Shown here: piece by piece, positions 51,831 through 61,258 of the stretch
Numbering within the stretch: the first letter of the stretch is position 1
Layout: every line of letters starts with the position of its first letter
NCBI RefSeq assembly: GCF_900547735.1
Contig: NZ_URHZ01000009.1
Location: 1 to 64,000 of the forward strand
Length of the DNA stretch: 64,000 nt
Reading direction: 5' to 3'
Source: an uncultured Clostridium sp.
Lineage (GTDB): Bacteria; Bacillota; Clostridia; Lachnospirales; Lachnospiraceae
Translations under genes and position numbers: made by a program
Notes under the pieces: model-generated
The model's database searches: none
Seen by the model: only the letters and a program-made list of their open reading frames with translations
Told to the model about the DNA's origin: nothing

Positions 51831-52994
51831 TTATGATGTGCCGAAAAAACTCACGGTTGACGGAGAAGAAGAGGCAGCCGAAGAGACTACGCCCTGCAGC
51901 TTCCCATCCGCGCCGACCGCATAAATATCGGTCCTGTGGCTGTCGTGAAACGCCACTGCCATAAAGCGCCCATCCGGTGAAAGGCCGAACGCCCTACCGC
52001 CGTCCGGCGTGTTAAGTGTCTGAATCAGCATCAGTTTTCCGCTTGTTTCATCAATTTCATACACATTGATTACATTCACGATCCGCAGCATATCATAGAG
52101 AATTTTTCCGTTTCCGCTGATACAGATATCGGACTGGGAGAGGGCATCACGGGGCGGAGCATCATATCCCTCCGGCAGCGTGGAAATTGTTTCAATCTGC
52201 TCAAGTTTTCCCTGGTCACTGTACCGGAATGACGACAGAATTGTCTCCGACTCTTTATTGACATACAGATAAGGGCGTAATGGATGAAATACGGCGTAGC
52301 GGGGCGCGGATCCGGCCGACCTGAGATATGGCGTTCCCTCGCAGGGAACCATTTTCCTATTCTCATAATCAATCCGGAACATGTAAATCTGATCTCCGCC
52401 CTTATCACAGACCGCATACAGATTTTTTCCCGGCGCTTTCACAATGGAATGAGCGTGGGCGCTGTGCTGAAAGAACTTCGGTCCCGAACCTTCCAGGCGG
52501 AAAATGTGGACCGGTTCTCCGATACTCCCATCCCCGTTCAGAGGAAAGAGCGCCACGGAGGACTCGTCGTGTGATACCTTCAGATGATACCGCCCAAAGG
52601 CGTCCTTCTCCGTGGAAGTGGCGGTTGTCCTGCCCCCGTGATTCGTCACAAGCAGATATTTTGAATCTTCATCCGTTGTCAGATACGACGGTTTTGCACC
52701 GTAGGACGGTCTGCTGCCAATGAGCTTTAAACCGCCGTTACCGGGACTGATTGCAAAAGCAAACAGCCTGCCGCCGCCTCCTCCCGGCAGTCCCGGATAG
52801 TCCTGTACCTCATCCGTACAGTAAAGAATCTTCCGTTTTCCGTCTATATGAGTGCAGCCGATGCAGAGCTTCATCGGCTCCAGTTCGTTTCCCAGGTTTC
52901 TAAGGGCGCCCGTTTCCGCATCAAAACAGCAGACGGCCATACCGCTTCCCTCCCCCGGTTTCCGGTTGCCGATATAAAAAAATGTTTTATCCAT
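51831..52994 (-). CDS. lactonase-fold beta-propeller protein (6-phosphogluconolactonase/Pgl type)
   Basis: This 387-residue protein has the seven-bladed propeller pattern of the Pgl lactonase family: YIGNRKPGEGSGM at the start, repeated YLLVTNHGG and YAVFHPLRPYLYVNKE strands, and GRAFGLSPDGRFMAVA near the end. It may hydrolyse a lactone. ATG 52994 follows AGGAGG; the longer frame to 53096 lacks a site. In this operon it is the odd member. It could open a lactone formed from a hydroxy dicarboxylate. Confidence 0.85.
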   Translation of the reverse strand: MDKTFFYIGNRKPGEGSGMAVCCFDAETGALRNLGNELEPMKLCIGCTHIDGKRKILYCTDEVQDYPGLPGGGGGRLFAFAISPGNGGLKLIGSRPSYGAKPSYLTTDEDSKYLLVTNHGGRTTATSTEKDAFGRYHLKVSHDESSVALFPLNGDGSIGEPVHIFRLEGSGPKFFQHSAHAHSIVKAPGKNLYAVCDKGGDQIYMFRIDYENRKMVPCEGTPYLRSAGSAPRYAVFHPLRPYLYVNKESETILSSFRYSDQGKLEQIETISTLPEGYDAPPRDALSQSDICISGNGKILYDMLRIVNVINVYEIDETSGKLMLIQTLNTPDGGRAFGLSPDGRFMAVAFHDSHRTDIYAVGADGKLQGVVSSAASSSPSTVSFFGTS

Positions 52995-53166
52995 ATTCCT
53001 CCTTTTCCGACAGATCGATATAGCGGCAGAATCCGGGTGCAGCCGCTCAGCGTCATATTCCCCCATAAGCCATCGGGCCCGGAGTCCGCTTTGCAAACCC
53101 CGAACCCGATATAAAAGTTCTCTGTCCTATATGAATCTGTGTCTGAAGCTTTATCCGGCGGCTCTT

Positions 53167-54525
53167 TCAGCTTGCCATAAAGTTGAAAATATCGTACATG
53201 CCGAACAGGCCGAGCACCATTGTGAGAACCAGCATGGCAACTGCCAGGACGATCATCCTCGGAATCATTGCCTCTCTCAGTTCATCCGGCGCCAGGCCGA
53301 CCAGCATGGAACCGGCCGTCGAGAACGGTGAGAAACCTGTGGCGTTGGAACCGAACAGAATTGCGGAATAAAGTCCCACCGGATTCAGTCCGGTTGCCGC
53401 GGCCAGAGGCGGCACAAGGGGGTACATTAGCGGCAGAACTACGCTCCACGTACTTGAGAAAATACTCAGGATGCCCGCAATCAGGCAGAGGAACGGACCG
53501 ACCAGGAACTTCGGAACGCTGCTGCCGAAGAGTCCTTCAATCACTTCCACCATACCCGCCGATTTGGCAATCTCCATCAGGAAGCAGACACCTGCCACCA
53601 GCAGGATTGTATTCATCGGCAGCCTCTTGATAACCTCTTTTGTGTCCGCCAGTTTCATTACACTGGCAATCATGGCAAAGATTAAGAAGATAGAATGAGG
53701 CTGGCATACGAGAATCAGATTTTGTATCATCGGGCTCTCAAATTTAAACCATGTGTTGAGCATGTTTGGTATTACAAGGATCAGGAAAGACAGAATGATA
53801 AGGACAAATGTCTTCTTCTGAACCGGGTTGAAATCTTCCGGTTTTTCGATTTCAATATTTTTTGCACTGAACGACTGAACTTCTCCCGCTGCCTTTTTCT
53901 TCCTTGCCGCAAGCCAGTTAAAGAAGAAGTAGCAGACGGCCATGGTCACGCACTGTTTTACCAGTGTTGTACAGTAGTTTGCCGTTGCGGTCCTGACCGC
54001 GATCTCGGTTGCCACTCCGTTGTTCTCAACAAAACCTATCATCTGTACGCCCATTCCGGTCCAGGGATTGTAGGTTCCGACCGTATAGCCGAGGCTGACG
54101 GCGCAGACCGTCATCAGAGGATCCATTCCAATCTGAAGGCCGATTGCATAGCTGATCGGGGCAATCAGGACCTGAGACGCCGTACCGGCTCCCAGGAAAG
54201 CCAGAATCGCGGTGATAATAAACATAACCCACGGAATCAGTTTCAGGTTATTCCTGAAACGGTACAAAAGCTTTTTGCCAAATACGAGCAGCGCGCCGTT
54301 TTCCGAGGCAAATTCGAAGAAAAGGCTGCAGGCCAGCAGGAAGAACACCAGATTATCCGGCCAGTATTTGTAAATTGTCGCTGCCTTCTCCCCCTGGAGC
54401 ACACAGCCGATGATGAATGCAAACGCCATTGCTGCGATACCCATGTTGACCCTCCACATGTTGTAGGCAACGATGACTAAAATAATTGCGATTAAACACG
54501 CCCATAATACTATCGTATTGCTCAT
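53167..54525 (-). CDS. SLC13/MatC-like dicarboxylate carrier
   Basis: This 452-residue membrane protein has about 12 segments, a central loop with charged residues (about 210-240) and two related halves; GAGTASQVLIAPISYAIG near 107 and TWSVVLPLMYPLVPPLAAATGL with NATGFSPFSTAGSML near 400 fit arsenical-pump/DASS-type carriers such as MatC. It would bring in a di- or tricarboxylate for the CoA-transferases. It starts 42 bases after the hotdog dehydratase gene. Confidence 0.85.
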   Translation of the reverse strand: MSNTIVLWACLIAIILVIVAYNMWRVNMGIAAMAFAFIIGCVLQGEKAATIYKYWPDNLVFFLLACSLFFEFASENGALLVFGKKLLYRFRNNLKLIPWVMFIITAILAFLGAGTASQVLIAPISYAIGLQIGMDPLMTVCAVSLGYTVGTYNPWTGMGVQMIGFVENNGVATEIAVRTATANYCTTLVKQCVTMAVCYFFFNWLAARKKKAAGEVQSFSAKNIEIEKPEDFNPVQKKTFVLIILSFLILVIPNMLNTWFKFESPMIQNLILVCQPHSIFLIFAMIASVMKLADTKEVIKRLPMNTILLVAGVCFLMEIAKSAGMVEVIEGLFGSSVPKFLVGPFLCLIAGILSIFSSTWSVVLPLMYPLVPPLAAATGLNPVGLYSAILFGSNATGFSPFSTAGSMLVGLAPDELREAMIPRMIVLAVAMLVLTMVLGLFGMYDIFNFMAS

Positions 54526-54567
54526 TTGTAACCTCCCCCTGTTCTTTCAGGTTAAATGACTGCGTAA

Positions 54568-55806
54568 TTAAAGAGCCCTGTCATATTCCGTTCTGGAAAC
54601 AAGTTTTACAATGAAATCGGATTTAGTATGTACGACTCCGTCCTGATTTTCTCCCCAAACCTTAACTTCCACAAGATGTTCCCCGTTTTCAATAAATTTT
54701 CTTGCAACTTTCCCCTTAACGTATGTCATGTCCCCAAAGAATACCATACGTCTGTCCTGGGAATCCATGGATTTAACAAAAGCGTCGTCTCCCATCCAGT
54801 CCGTAATTCCGTGAACCAGCATCATCTCATTCTGGGCGCCTGCCGAGTTTGCATACGGATAGCCGAAAATGTGAGCCGCATGATCCGTATAGTGCCAGTC
54901 ACGGCGGAGAATATGCTCATTTGTCTCAGGATCCTTCGGGTGATGCTGAAGGTGTTCCCTCATCACAGCCCATTTGATGGCATATGCATATGGATAGCAG
55001 CTTACCATGGTGCGGGCGCAGGCATCGGCCACATCCATCGGCCCTTTGATAACGGTTGGGATTTCTTCTCCTTCCACCACGTCCTCCCAGTAACGGATGT
55101 TGGCGCCGCGTCGGTTCTTGCCTGCAAGCTGGTCGTCGTATGCCTGATGGATCATCTCCAGCTCCTCGTCACTGTAAAAATGTCTCTGCTTATCCTGGTA
55201 CATCTTTGCTTCTTTTACCTTTTTACCGCGTTTTCCCGGAGGTGTAGCCATGTAGATGTTGCGGTGCGTTTCGATCGCCACCACCTCATCCCTCTGATTG
55301 ATATAATAACGCGGAACGCTCTCAATGAACATACGGTACGGTTTATCTGTCACCTGTTTTTCTACAAATCCTGCATATTTGTCATAGATCGAGAAGCTGT
55401 CTCCCGGACGGATTGGCTTAAAGTATTCATGCTTGCTGCCTCCGGCCAGACGTGAAATCCCGGGCACCCTCAGACGGCCGCCAAAGGAGGATCCGAATGC
55501 GATGCATGTTTCAAATGTCGGAGGGGCGATAAAGCCTCCCCAGCGCGTGCTTGCAATATAGGACGGATCGCGCCAGAACGGGCTCGGATCGCCGATAGCG
55601 TCCGCGTAGTGGCGGATTAAATCTTCGGTAATCACCTTATAGTTGATTCCTCTTACATACTCGTCGTCCATGATGGCGTGGGACGGAGGCGGAAGCATAA
55701 CCTCTCCCCTTCCTTCGTTAAACTTTGCAATGTGTTCGTCCAGCGTCCTGTTCCACTCTTCATCACTCAGATGATCCCAATCAAACGCAGCATCAAATTT
55801 TGCCAT
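54568..55806 (-). CDS. double-hotdog MaoC-type hydratase
   Basis: This 412-residue protein has two hotdog-fold halves. The first (about 55-205) is of the FAS1-like dehydratase type with HYADAIGDPSPFWRDP, and the second (about 230-410) is MaoC-like with DWHYTDHAAHIFGYPYANSAG. It would add or remove water from an enoyl-CoA. Fused or paired hotdog enzymes of this kind hydrate itaconyl-, mesaconyl- or related CoA esters. It lies between the CoA-transferases and the carrier. Confidence 0.85.
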   Translation of the reverse strand: MAKFDAAFDWDHLSDEEWNRTLDEHIAKFNEGRGEVMLPPPSHAIMDDEYVRGINYKVITEDLIRHYADAIGDPSPFWRDPSYIASTRWGGFIAPPTFETCIAFGSSFGGRLRVPGISRLAGGSKHEYFKPIRPGDSFSIYDKYAGFVEKQVTDKPYRMFIESVPRYYINQRDEVVAIETHRNIYMATPPGKRGKKVKEAKMYQDKQRHFYSDEELEMIHQAYDDQLAGKNRRGANIRYWEDVVEGEEIPTVIKGPMDVADACARTMVSCYPYAYAIKWAVMREHLQHHPKDPETNEHILRRDWHYTDHAAHIFGYPYANSAGAQNEMMLVHGITDWMGDDAFVKSMDSQDRRMVFFGDMTYVKGKVARKFIENGEHLVEVKVWGENQDGVVHTKSDFIVKLVSRTEYDRAL

Positions 55807-55860
55807 TTTCTTCTCCTTTCAGAATACCTCCGCATTTTGCGGTATCAGTTTTTATCATTT

Positions 55861-57075
55861 TTACCAGATGATTTTTTCCTCTTCCAGCCTCTGTCTCTCC
55901 TCCTTAGGAATTCCCAGAAGGCCGCCGAAAATTTCATCGTTGCTCTCTCCCATTGACGGGCCCGCTTTATAAATCCTTGCCGGTGTCTCGGAAAATTTCC
56001 ACACCGCGTTCATGACCACCTGTCTGCCGAGTGTGGGATGTTCCACCTCCGTAAACATATTTCTGGCTTTTGTATGAGGATCCGCGAGGATTTCCTCTGC
56101 ATCAAAGGACGGCATCGCCGCCACCCCGGCCGCCTGAAGCAGTTCCATCAGTTCGTAATGCGTATAGGCCGCGGTCCATTCCTCCATATGACGGTCCAGC
56201 TCCCGCCGGTGTTCATACCGGCCGTACATGCCGTCATAATCACGGTTCTTTGCCCACTCCGGATCTCCCATCGCGCTCCGAAGGGACTGCCACTCTTCAT
56301 CGGAGGCCACCGCGATGCTGATCCATTTATCCTCGCCCTTGCAGCGGTAGCAGTTGTGGGGAGCCATAATATCGTCCCGGTTGCCCCGGCGGTACGGTGA
56401 GCGGCCGTTCATCGTGTAATCCATCAGCTCCGGACCGATGAGGGAACTCATGCACTCGGACGAGGACAGGTCAATGTACTGGCCTTTTCCCGTATTCTGC
56501 CTGTGAATCAGGGCCGTAATTAAGATAAACGCAGCCATGGTCCCGACCCTCATATCCTGGACGCCGCTCATGACGTTCGGCGCACCGTCCTCATATCCGG
56601 TCAGGTAGGCAAGTCCCCCGAAGGATGCGAAAATCGGTGCAAATCCGGCATAACTGCGGTATGGCCCGGTAGAGCCAAAACCGGAGGATTCTATCATGAT
56701 GATATCCGGTTTGACCGCCGCCAGCTCCCGGTAGCCCAGCCCTAGTTTCTCCATCTTGCCGGGGCGCATATTGGCAACGACAATATCACAATGCTCCACG
56801 ATTTTCTTTGCAAGCTCTGCGCCCTCCGGTTTTGTCAGATCCAGGGAAACTCCCTTCTTATTCAGGTTGGCATTGTTAAAGGTGGGAGAATTGTCAAGAC
56901 CGTTAAAATTGTCGGCGTCCATGACCGTGCCTTTTCGTGTCTGGTCGATACGTCCGCGGCTCTCTATCTTGATTACCTCCGCTCCCAGATAGGAGAGAAG
57001 GGATGCCGCATAAGGCCCCGCCCAAACCCAACTGAAATCAGCGACTCTTATTCCTTTTAAAGCATCTTTAAACAT
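55861..57075 (-). CDS. CaiB/BaiF-type CoA-transferase 1
   Basis: This 404-residue family III CoA-transferase has VADFSWVWAGPYA at the start, IKIESRGR, and the catalytic Asp most likely Asp174 in GVQDMRVG. It moves CoA between acyl-CoA and a free acid. It is very similar along its whole length to the next protein upstream (57131), most clearly over residues 1-50 and 145-215, so the two are a recent duplicate and may form a heterodimer or have distinct donors. ATG 57075 has GGGGGAG-like sequence upstream. Confidence 0.92.
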   Translation of the reverse strand: MFKDALKGIRVADFSWVWAGPYAASLLSYLGAEVIKIESRGRIDQTRKGTVMDADNFNGLDNSPTFNNANLNKKGVSLDLTKPEGAELAKKIVEHCDIVVANMRPGKMEKLGLGYRELAAVKPDIIMIESSGFGSTGPYRSYAGFAPIFASFGGLAYLTGYEDGAPNVMSGVQDMRVGTMAAFILITALIHRQNTGKGQYIDLSSSECMSSLIGPELMDYTMNGRSPYRRGNRDDIMAPHNCYRCKGEDKWISIAVASDEEWQSLRSAMGDPEWAKNRDYDGMYGRYEHRRELDRHMEEWTAAYTHYELMELLQAAGVAAMPSFDAEEILADPHTKARNMFTEVEHPTLGRQVVMNAVWKFSETPARIYKAGPSMGESNDEIFGGLLGIPKEERQRLEEEKIIW

Positions 57076-57130
57076 CTTTTATCTCCCCCATCTCCGTTTG
57101 CCGTCATTGGTATTTCGTTGTATCCGGTTC

Positions 57131-58345
57131 TTACCAGATAATCTGCTCTTCTTCCAGCTTTTTTATCTCCTCTTCCTGCATTCCCAGCAGGTTTTCAAAC
57201 ACATCGTAATTGTCCTCGCCTAAGAGCGGCCCCGGCTTACGGATTCTGGCAGGCGTTTCCGAAAGTTTCCATGCCGGACTCATGACTACCTGTTTTCCAA
57301 GAGCGGGATGATCCACCTCTGTGAACAGGTTCCTTTCCTTCGTATGGGGATCCTTCAGAATCTCTTCCGCATCAAAGGAAGGCATTGCCGCAACTCCCAC
57401 CCCCTGGAGCAGTTCCATCAGTTCATAGTGGGTATAATTTACCGTCCACTCCGTCATATGGGCATCGAGCTCTTTTCCGTGCTGCCGGCGGCTGTATACG
57501 CTTGCATATTCTTCCGCCTTAGCCCAGTCCGGATCTCCCATGGCCCGGCGAAGGGCATCCCACTCCTCATCCGTTGCCACCGCGATGCTGATCCATTTGT
57601 CTTCGCCCTTGCAGCGGTAGCAGTTGTGCGGAGCCATGACGGCATCCTGGTTGCCGCAGCGGAACGGTGATCTCTTATTCATCGTATATTCCATCAGTTC
57701 AGGACCCACGAGGGCGCTCAGGCACTCCGACGAAGAAAGGTCGATATACTGGCCTTTTCCCGTCTTCTGTCTGTTGACCAGAGCTGTGATAAGGATAAAT
57801 GCGGCCATGGTCCCGGCTCTCATATCCTGGACGCCGCTCATAACGTTCGGCGCGCCGTCCTCATATCCGGTCAGATAGGCAAGACCTCCGAAGGATGCAA
57901 AAATCGGTGCAAATCCGGCATAGCCGCGGTACGGGCCCGTGCATCCGAATCCCGAAGATTCCAGCATAATGACATCGGGTTTCACTTTTATCAAATCATG
58001 GTATCCCAGTCCCAGTTTATCCATCTTCCCCGGACGCATATTGGCGACGACGATGTCGCACTCCGCAACGAGCCGCCTTGCCAGTTCGGCGCCCCCGGGC
58101 TTTGTGATATCAATCGACACGCCCTGTTTATTCAGGTTCGCATTGTTAAAGGTCGGGGAAGAATCATAACCGTTAAAGCTGTCACCGTTCATGATGGAAC
58201 CCTTACGTGTCTGGTCCACACGGCCCCGGCTCTCGATTTTGATTACTTCGGCGCCCATATAGGAGAGGAGTGAAGTCGCATAAGGACCTGCCCAGACCCA
58301 GCTGAAATCAGCAATTCTTATTCCCTTTAAAGCATCTTTAAACAT
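57131..58345 (-). CDS. CaiB/BaiF-type CoA-transferase 2
   Basis: This 404-residue protein is the same length as CoA-transferase 1 and clearly paralogous (FKDALKGIRIADFSWVWAGP, GVQDMRAGTMAAFILITAL, with the catalytic Asp at about 174). Differences cluster in the middle and the C-terminal third. The pair probably arose by tandem duplication. Its gene starts 18 bases after the third transferase gene. Confidence 0.92.
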   Translation of the reverse strand: MFKDALKGIRIADFSWVWAGPYATSLLSYMGAEVIKIESRGRVDQTRKGSIMNGDSFNGYDSSPTFNNANLNKQGVSIDITKPGGAELARRLVAECDIVVANMRPGKMDKLGLGYHDLIKVKPDVIMLESSGFGCTGPYRGYAGFAPIFASFGGLAYLTGYEDGAPNVMSGVQDMRAGTMAAFILITALVNRQKTGKGQYIDLSSSECLSALVGPELMEYTMNKRSPFRCGNQDAVMAPHNCYRCKGEDKWISIAVATDEEWDALRRAMGDPDWAKAEEYASVYSRRQHGKELDAHMTEWTVNYTHYELMELLQGVGVAAMPSFDAEEILKDPHTKERNLFTEVDHPALGKQVVMSPAWKLSETPARIRKPGPLLGEDNYDVFENLLGMQEEEIKKLEEEQIIW

Positions 58346-58363
58346 CTCTTGGTCCTCCTCCCT

Positions 58364-59572
58364 TTAAATGACACCGGCTTCTTTAAACTTCACCAGGTCA
58401 CCCTTTGTATAGCCAAGGCGGCTGCAGTAAATTTCTTCGTTGTGCTGTCCCAGAAGCGGGGCGCCGTGGTTGCCGCTGACCCTGATATCGGAGAATTTGT
58501 ACGGCATTCCCGGATATTCAAGTTTCCCCGCCGCCGGATGATCAATCTCTTCAAAGAACCCGCGGGCCTTTGTCTGAGGCGAGTTGTATACCTGCTCCGC
58601 GGAACAGATAGGCGCGCATGCCGTGCCCTGAGCCTGTATCTTGAAGAACAGCTCCTCGGTGTCGTACTTTTTAGCCTCTTCCCTCAGGTAAACCTTGAGT
58701 TCTTCAAAATGGGCGTCTCTGTCCTTCTGGTCGATAAACGGTTCCTTCTGAGCCCATTCCGGATTGCCAAGAGCCTCCACAATGCCTCTCCACTGTTTTT
58801 CCGGATAGAGCACCACGATGATGTAGCCGCCGTCCCTGCACTGAAGCAGCGTGTCCCGCACGCGGTTTACACCGACGCGTGAAGGGCTCTTGCCCATCAT
58901 GTAGTAGCGGACAATATTCATTTTTTCCAGAGCCATCATGCCTTCCTGTTTGGAAATGTCGATGTACTGTCCTGTTCCGCCCGCATTTCTCCAGAAAAGG
59001 GCTCCCATAATACTGACCGCCGCATAGACGCCGACGTCGCTCTCCCCGACATAACCGCCGCCCTTGATTGGCTCTCTGTCTGCGTTCGGTGAAGCGGCCG
59101 GAAGAACATAGCCGGCTCCGCTTGCATGATATGTATTCAGATAATAGGCCTTGTAATCACGGTACGGGCCATACTGTCCAAACGGAGTAATGGATACCAT
59201 GATCAGGGACGGATTCAACTGTTTCAGGACCTCATAATTCAGTCCCAGCCGCTCCATCTCCCCCGGTTTTGTGTCTTCCACCAGAATGTCTGCCCCGGCC
59301 GCCAGTTTTTTAAATATACCGCGCCCCTCGGGAGATTCCAGATTCAGGGTTACCCCCAGCTTGTTTGTGTTGTGGTAGAGATAAAGTCCCGAAAGTTCCG
59401 GGTCGGGATTGTCGTTCAAATACGGCCCCCTTCTCCTTGCGTCGTCGCCTTCCGGTCTTTCGACCTTGATAACCTCGGCTCCGAGATCGGCAAGCAGCTT
59501 TGTACAAAAAGGCCCTGAAATAAAATTACAATACTCCATCACCTTCACTCCGCTAAGCGGTCCTACTGCCAT
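58364..59572 (-). CDS. CaiB/BaiF-type CoA-transferase 3
   Basis: This 402-residue transferase is more distant from the other two (VMEYCNFISGPFCTKLLADLG, VERPEGDDARRRG, catalytic Asp likely Asp179 in ESDVGVYAA). It is first in the operon. Having three family III transferases suggests either several acid substrates or a stepwise CoA relay. ATG 59572 follows AAGGAG. Confidence 0.92.
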   Translation of the reverse strand: MAVGPLSGVKVMEYCNFISGPFCTKLLADLGAEVIKVERPEGDDARRRGPYLNDNPDPELSGLYLYHNTNKLGVTLNLESPEGRGIFKKLAAGADILVEDTKPGEMERLGLNYEVLKQLNPSLIMVSITPFGQYGPYRDYKAYYLNTYHASGAGYVLPAASPNADREPIKGGGYVGESDVGVYAAVSIMGALFWRNAGGTGQYIDISKQEGMMALEKMNIVRYYMMGKSPSRVGVNRVRDTLLQCRDGGYIIVVLYPEKQWRGIVEALGNPEWAQKEPFIDQKDRDAHFEELKVYLREEAKKYDTEELFFKIQAQGTACAPICSAEQVYNSPQTKARGFFEEIDHPAAGKLEYPGMPYKFSDIRVSGNHGAPLLGQHNEEIYCSRLGYTKGDLVKFKEAGVI

Positions 59573-59661
59573 TCAACTCACTCCTTTCCATTTCCCTCAC
59601 TTTTTATTTGGTTCCATGATTTGCGGTTTTATTTTTTCAAAATTTCTATTTTACGCAATTC

Positions 59662-59680
59662 ATTTCTGTATAACAGAATA
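59662..59680 (-). promoter_or_regulatory. palindromic operator at the CoA-transferase promoter
   Basis: ATTTCTGTATAACAGAATA has the dyad core TTCTGT-ATA-ACAGAA and matches the two boxes at the PrpD promoter (44027-44065). A weak promoter overlaps it on the minus strand (TATACA at 59701-59706, 17 bp, TAATAT at 59678-59683). It lies 90 bases before the first transferase start codon. Confidence 0.6.
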
Positions 59681-59745
59681 TTATCATGTTTATTTTTTCT
59701 TGTATACGGTTGTAATCGACAAAAAACAGAATTAATTTTTGTGCA

Positions 59746-59770
59746 ATATAACTAACATTGTTAGTTATAT
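59746..59770. promoter_or_regulatory. second TetR-type palindrome, upstream of the CoA-transferase operon
   Basis: A perfect 25-bp palindrome with core ACTAACA-T-TGTTAGT (12-bp arms) is identical over 17 bp to the operator in the TetR-MATE promoter (61862-61884). It lies between the MATE stop and the CoA-transferase promoter, about 40 bases upstream of that promoter's -35. Confidence 0.7.
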
Positions 59771-59781
59771 GACATTTTTTT

Positions 59782-59813
59782 GCCTGGTATAATCGGGTTA
59801 AATTATACCAGGC
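59782..59813. other. perfect hairpin after the MATE gene
   Basis: A 12-bp perfect stem, GCCTGGTATAAT / ATTATACCAGGC, with an 8-nt loop lies about 20 bases after the MATE stop. On the minus strand it is followed by seven As, not Ts, so it is not a standard terminator in that direction. It may be an RNA end-stabilising stem or an operator. Confidence 0.5.
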
Positions 59814-59831
59814 CTGGAACATTCTTTTTTT

Positions 59832-61226
59832 TCATCGGCCGCCGGTCAACGGCGAATCTCCTGCCTTCAGGCTCTTTAAGAACCGGAACGCCGTTGTCAC
59901 CGCTATTGTGCAGGCGGCCAGCTCTGCGATAGGAGTTGCGCGAGCCACGCCGTAGAGCGGCCAGATTCTGTTGAGTGCAAACATCAGGGGTACGTCCAGA
60001 ATTCCCTTTCGCAGCATGGATATCAACGTGGCTTTAGCCTTTCTGGCCGTGGCCTGGAAAAGCATCATAAACGTCATAGTCGCCGCGGCAAGCGGCATAG
60101 CCAGGCAGATTGTCTTCACAAAGTATCTGCCGAACCGGACCGTCTCGGCGTCGTCTATGAAAAAGCCTACAAAAATACCGCCAAACAGGAATGATATACA
60201 CATACAGACGGAAGCAAAACCAACAGCCAGTCCGGCGGCGCTCAGAATGGACTTTTTCATCCGTTTAAAATCACCCGCCGTGTGGTTATAGGCAATCAAC
60301 GGAAGCGCTCCCTGTGTAATTCCGGTAGAGACGCGGAACGATAGCATATTGATTTTCTTGGCAATGCCCATTCCGGCCACTGCCGCGGAGCTCTCCCCCG
60401 AAATCAGGTTGTTGACCACGGCGTTGGAAAAGCTGGAAAGCATCGTCATTAAAAAAGACGGCAGCCCGATTGACAGCACATCCCCCGGTATCTGGTTTCC
60501 AAACGAGACATCGCGCGGATCCAGCGACAGCACCGACGTTTTTCTGTGACGGATGATATAGATGATAAAATAGATGGTTGCACTCAGATTCGACAGCATT
60601 GTTGCGATGGCCGCCCCTGCAACCTCGCAGCCCTTCGGCAGAATCACAAACATAAAAAGCGGATCCAGGGCGATATTGAGAATTCCTCCCATGGATACGC
60701 CGAAACTTGCCTCCTTCGAAGCGCCCTCCGAACGCACCAGATGCGCCAGCAGAGGATTCAGGACCGTAGGCAGGCCTCCTATGATGCAGGTCCAGAACAT
60801 ATAAGTGTAGCAGTATTCGATTGTCCCGTTCCCTGCCCCTAAAAGTCTCAGGAATGAGCCGCTGAACAAGAACAGCAGCACCGAATACACGAGGACAAAC
60901 ATCACGCCTCCCCAGACGGAAAAAGCCGATGTCTGCCGCGCCTTCTTAAAATTTTCCGCCCCCAGGCACCGGGCAATCAGACTGGAGCCGCCGATTCCGA
61001 ACAGATTGGCCATCCCCGTCATCAGCAGAAGCAGCGTCATACAGATAGAGGCGGCGGCAACCATATCCGGATTGTCCGTCCGCCCAATATAATAGGTGTC
61101 GGCCAGGTTATAGACAACCGAAATAATCTGGCTGAGCACGGTCGGCACAGCCAGTGTAAGTACGGAACTGATTTCCGGCATCTCGACAAAAACCTTCCGT
61201 TCCCTCTCATTAAGTTGTTGTTTCAT
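59832..61226 (-). CDS. MATE family exporter, TetR-controlled
   Basis: This 464-residue 12-segment exporter has the MATE opening LTLAVPTVLSQIISVVYNLADTYYIG and DVLSIGLPSFLMTMLSSFSNAVVNN at the start of the second half. It is 32 bases after the TetR gene and co-transcribed with it. It could export a drug, or, given the second operator next to the CoA-transferase genes, a toxic acid related to that pathway. The last point is speculation. Confidence 0.93.
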   Translation of the reverse strand: MKQQLNERERKVFVEMPEISSVLTLAVPTVLSQIISVVYNLADTYYIGRTDNPDMVAAASICMTLLLLMTGMANLFGIGGSSLIARCLGAENFKKARQTSAFSVWGGVMFVLVYSVLLFLFSGSFLRLLGAGNGTIEYCYTYMFWTCIIGGLPTVLNPLLAHLVRSEGASKEASFGVSMGGILNIALDPLFMFVILPKGCEVAGAAIATMLSNLSATIYFIIYIIRHRKTSVLSLDPRDVSFGNQIPGDVLSIGLPSFLMTMLSSFSNAVVNNLISGESSAAVAGMGIAKKINMLSFRVSTGITQGALPLIAYNHTAGDFKRMKKSILSAAGLAVGFASVCMCISFLFGGIFVGFFIDDAETVRFGRYFVKTICLAMPLAAATMTFMMLFQATARKAKATLISMLRKGILDVPLMFALNRIWPLYGVARATPIAELAACTIAVTTAFRFLKSLKAGDSPLTGGR

Positions 61227-61258
61227 AACGTCCCCCTCTGTTCTTGCCGGCTGCCCAT

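Noticed and set aside
59782..59813. Intrinsic terminator of the TetR-controlled MATE gene
   Set aside because: The hairpin is perfect but on the coding strand it is followed by As, not Ts; listed as a hairpin of unknown role instead.
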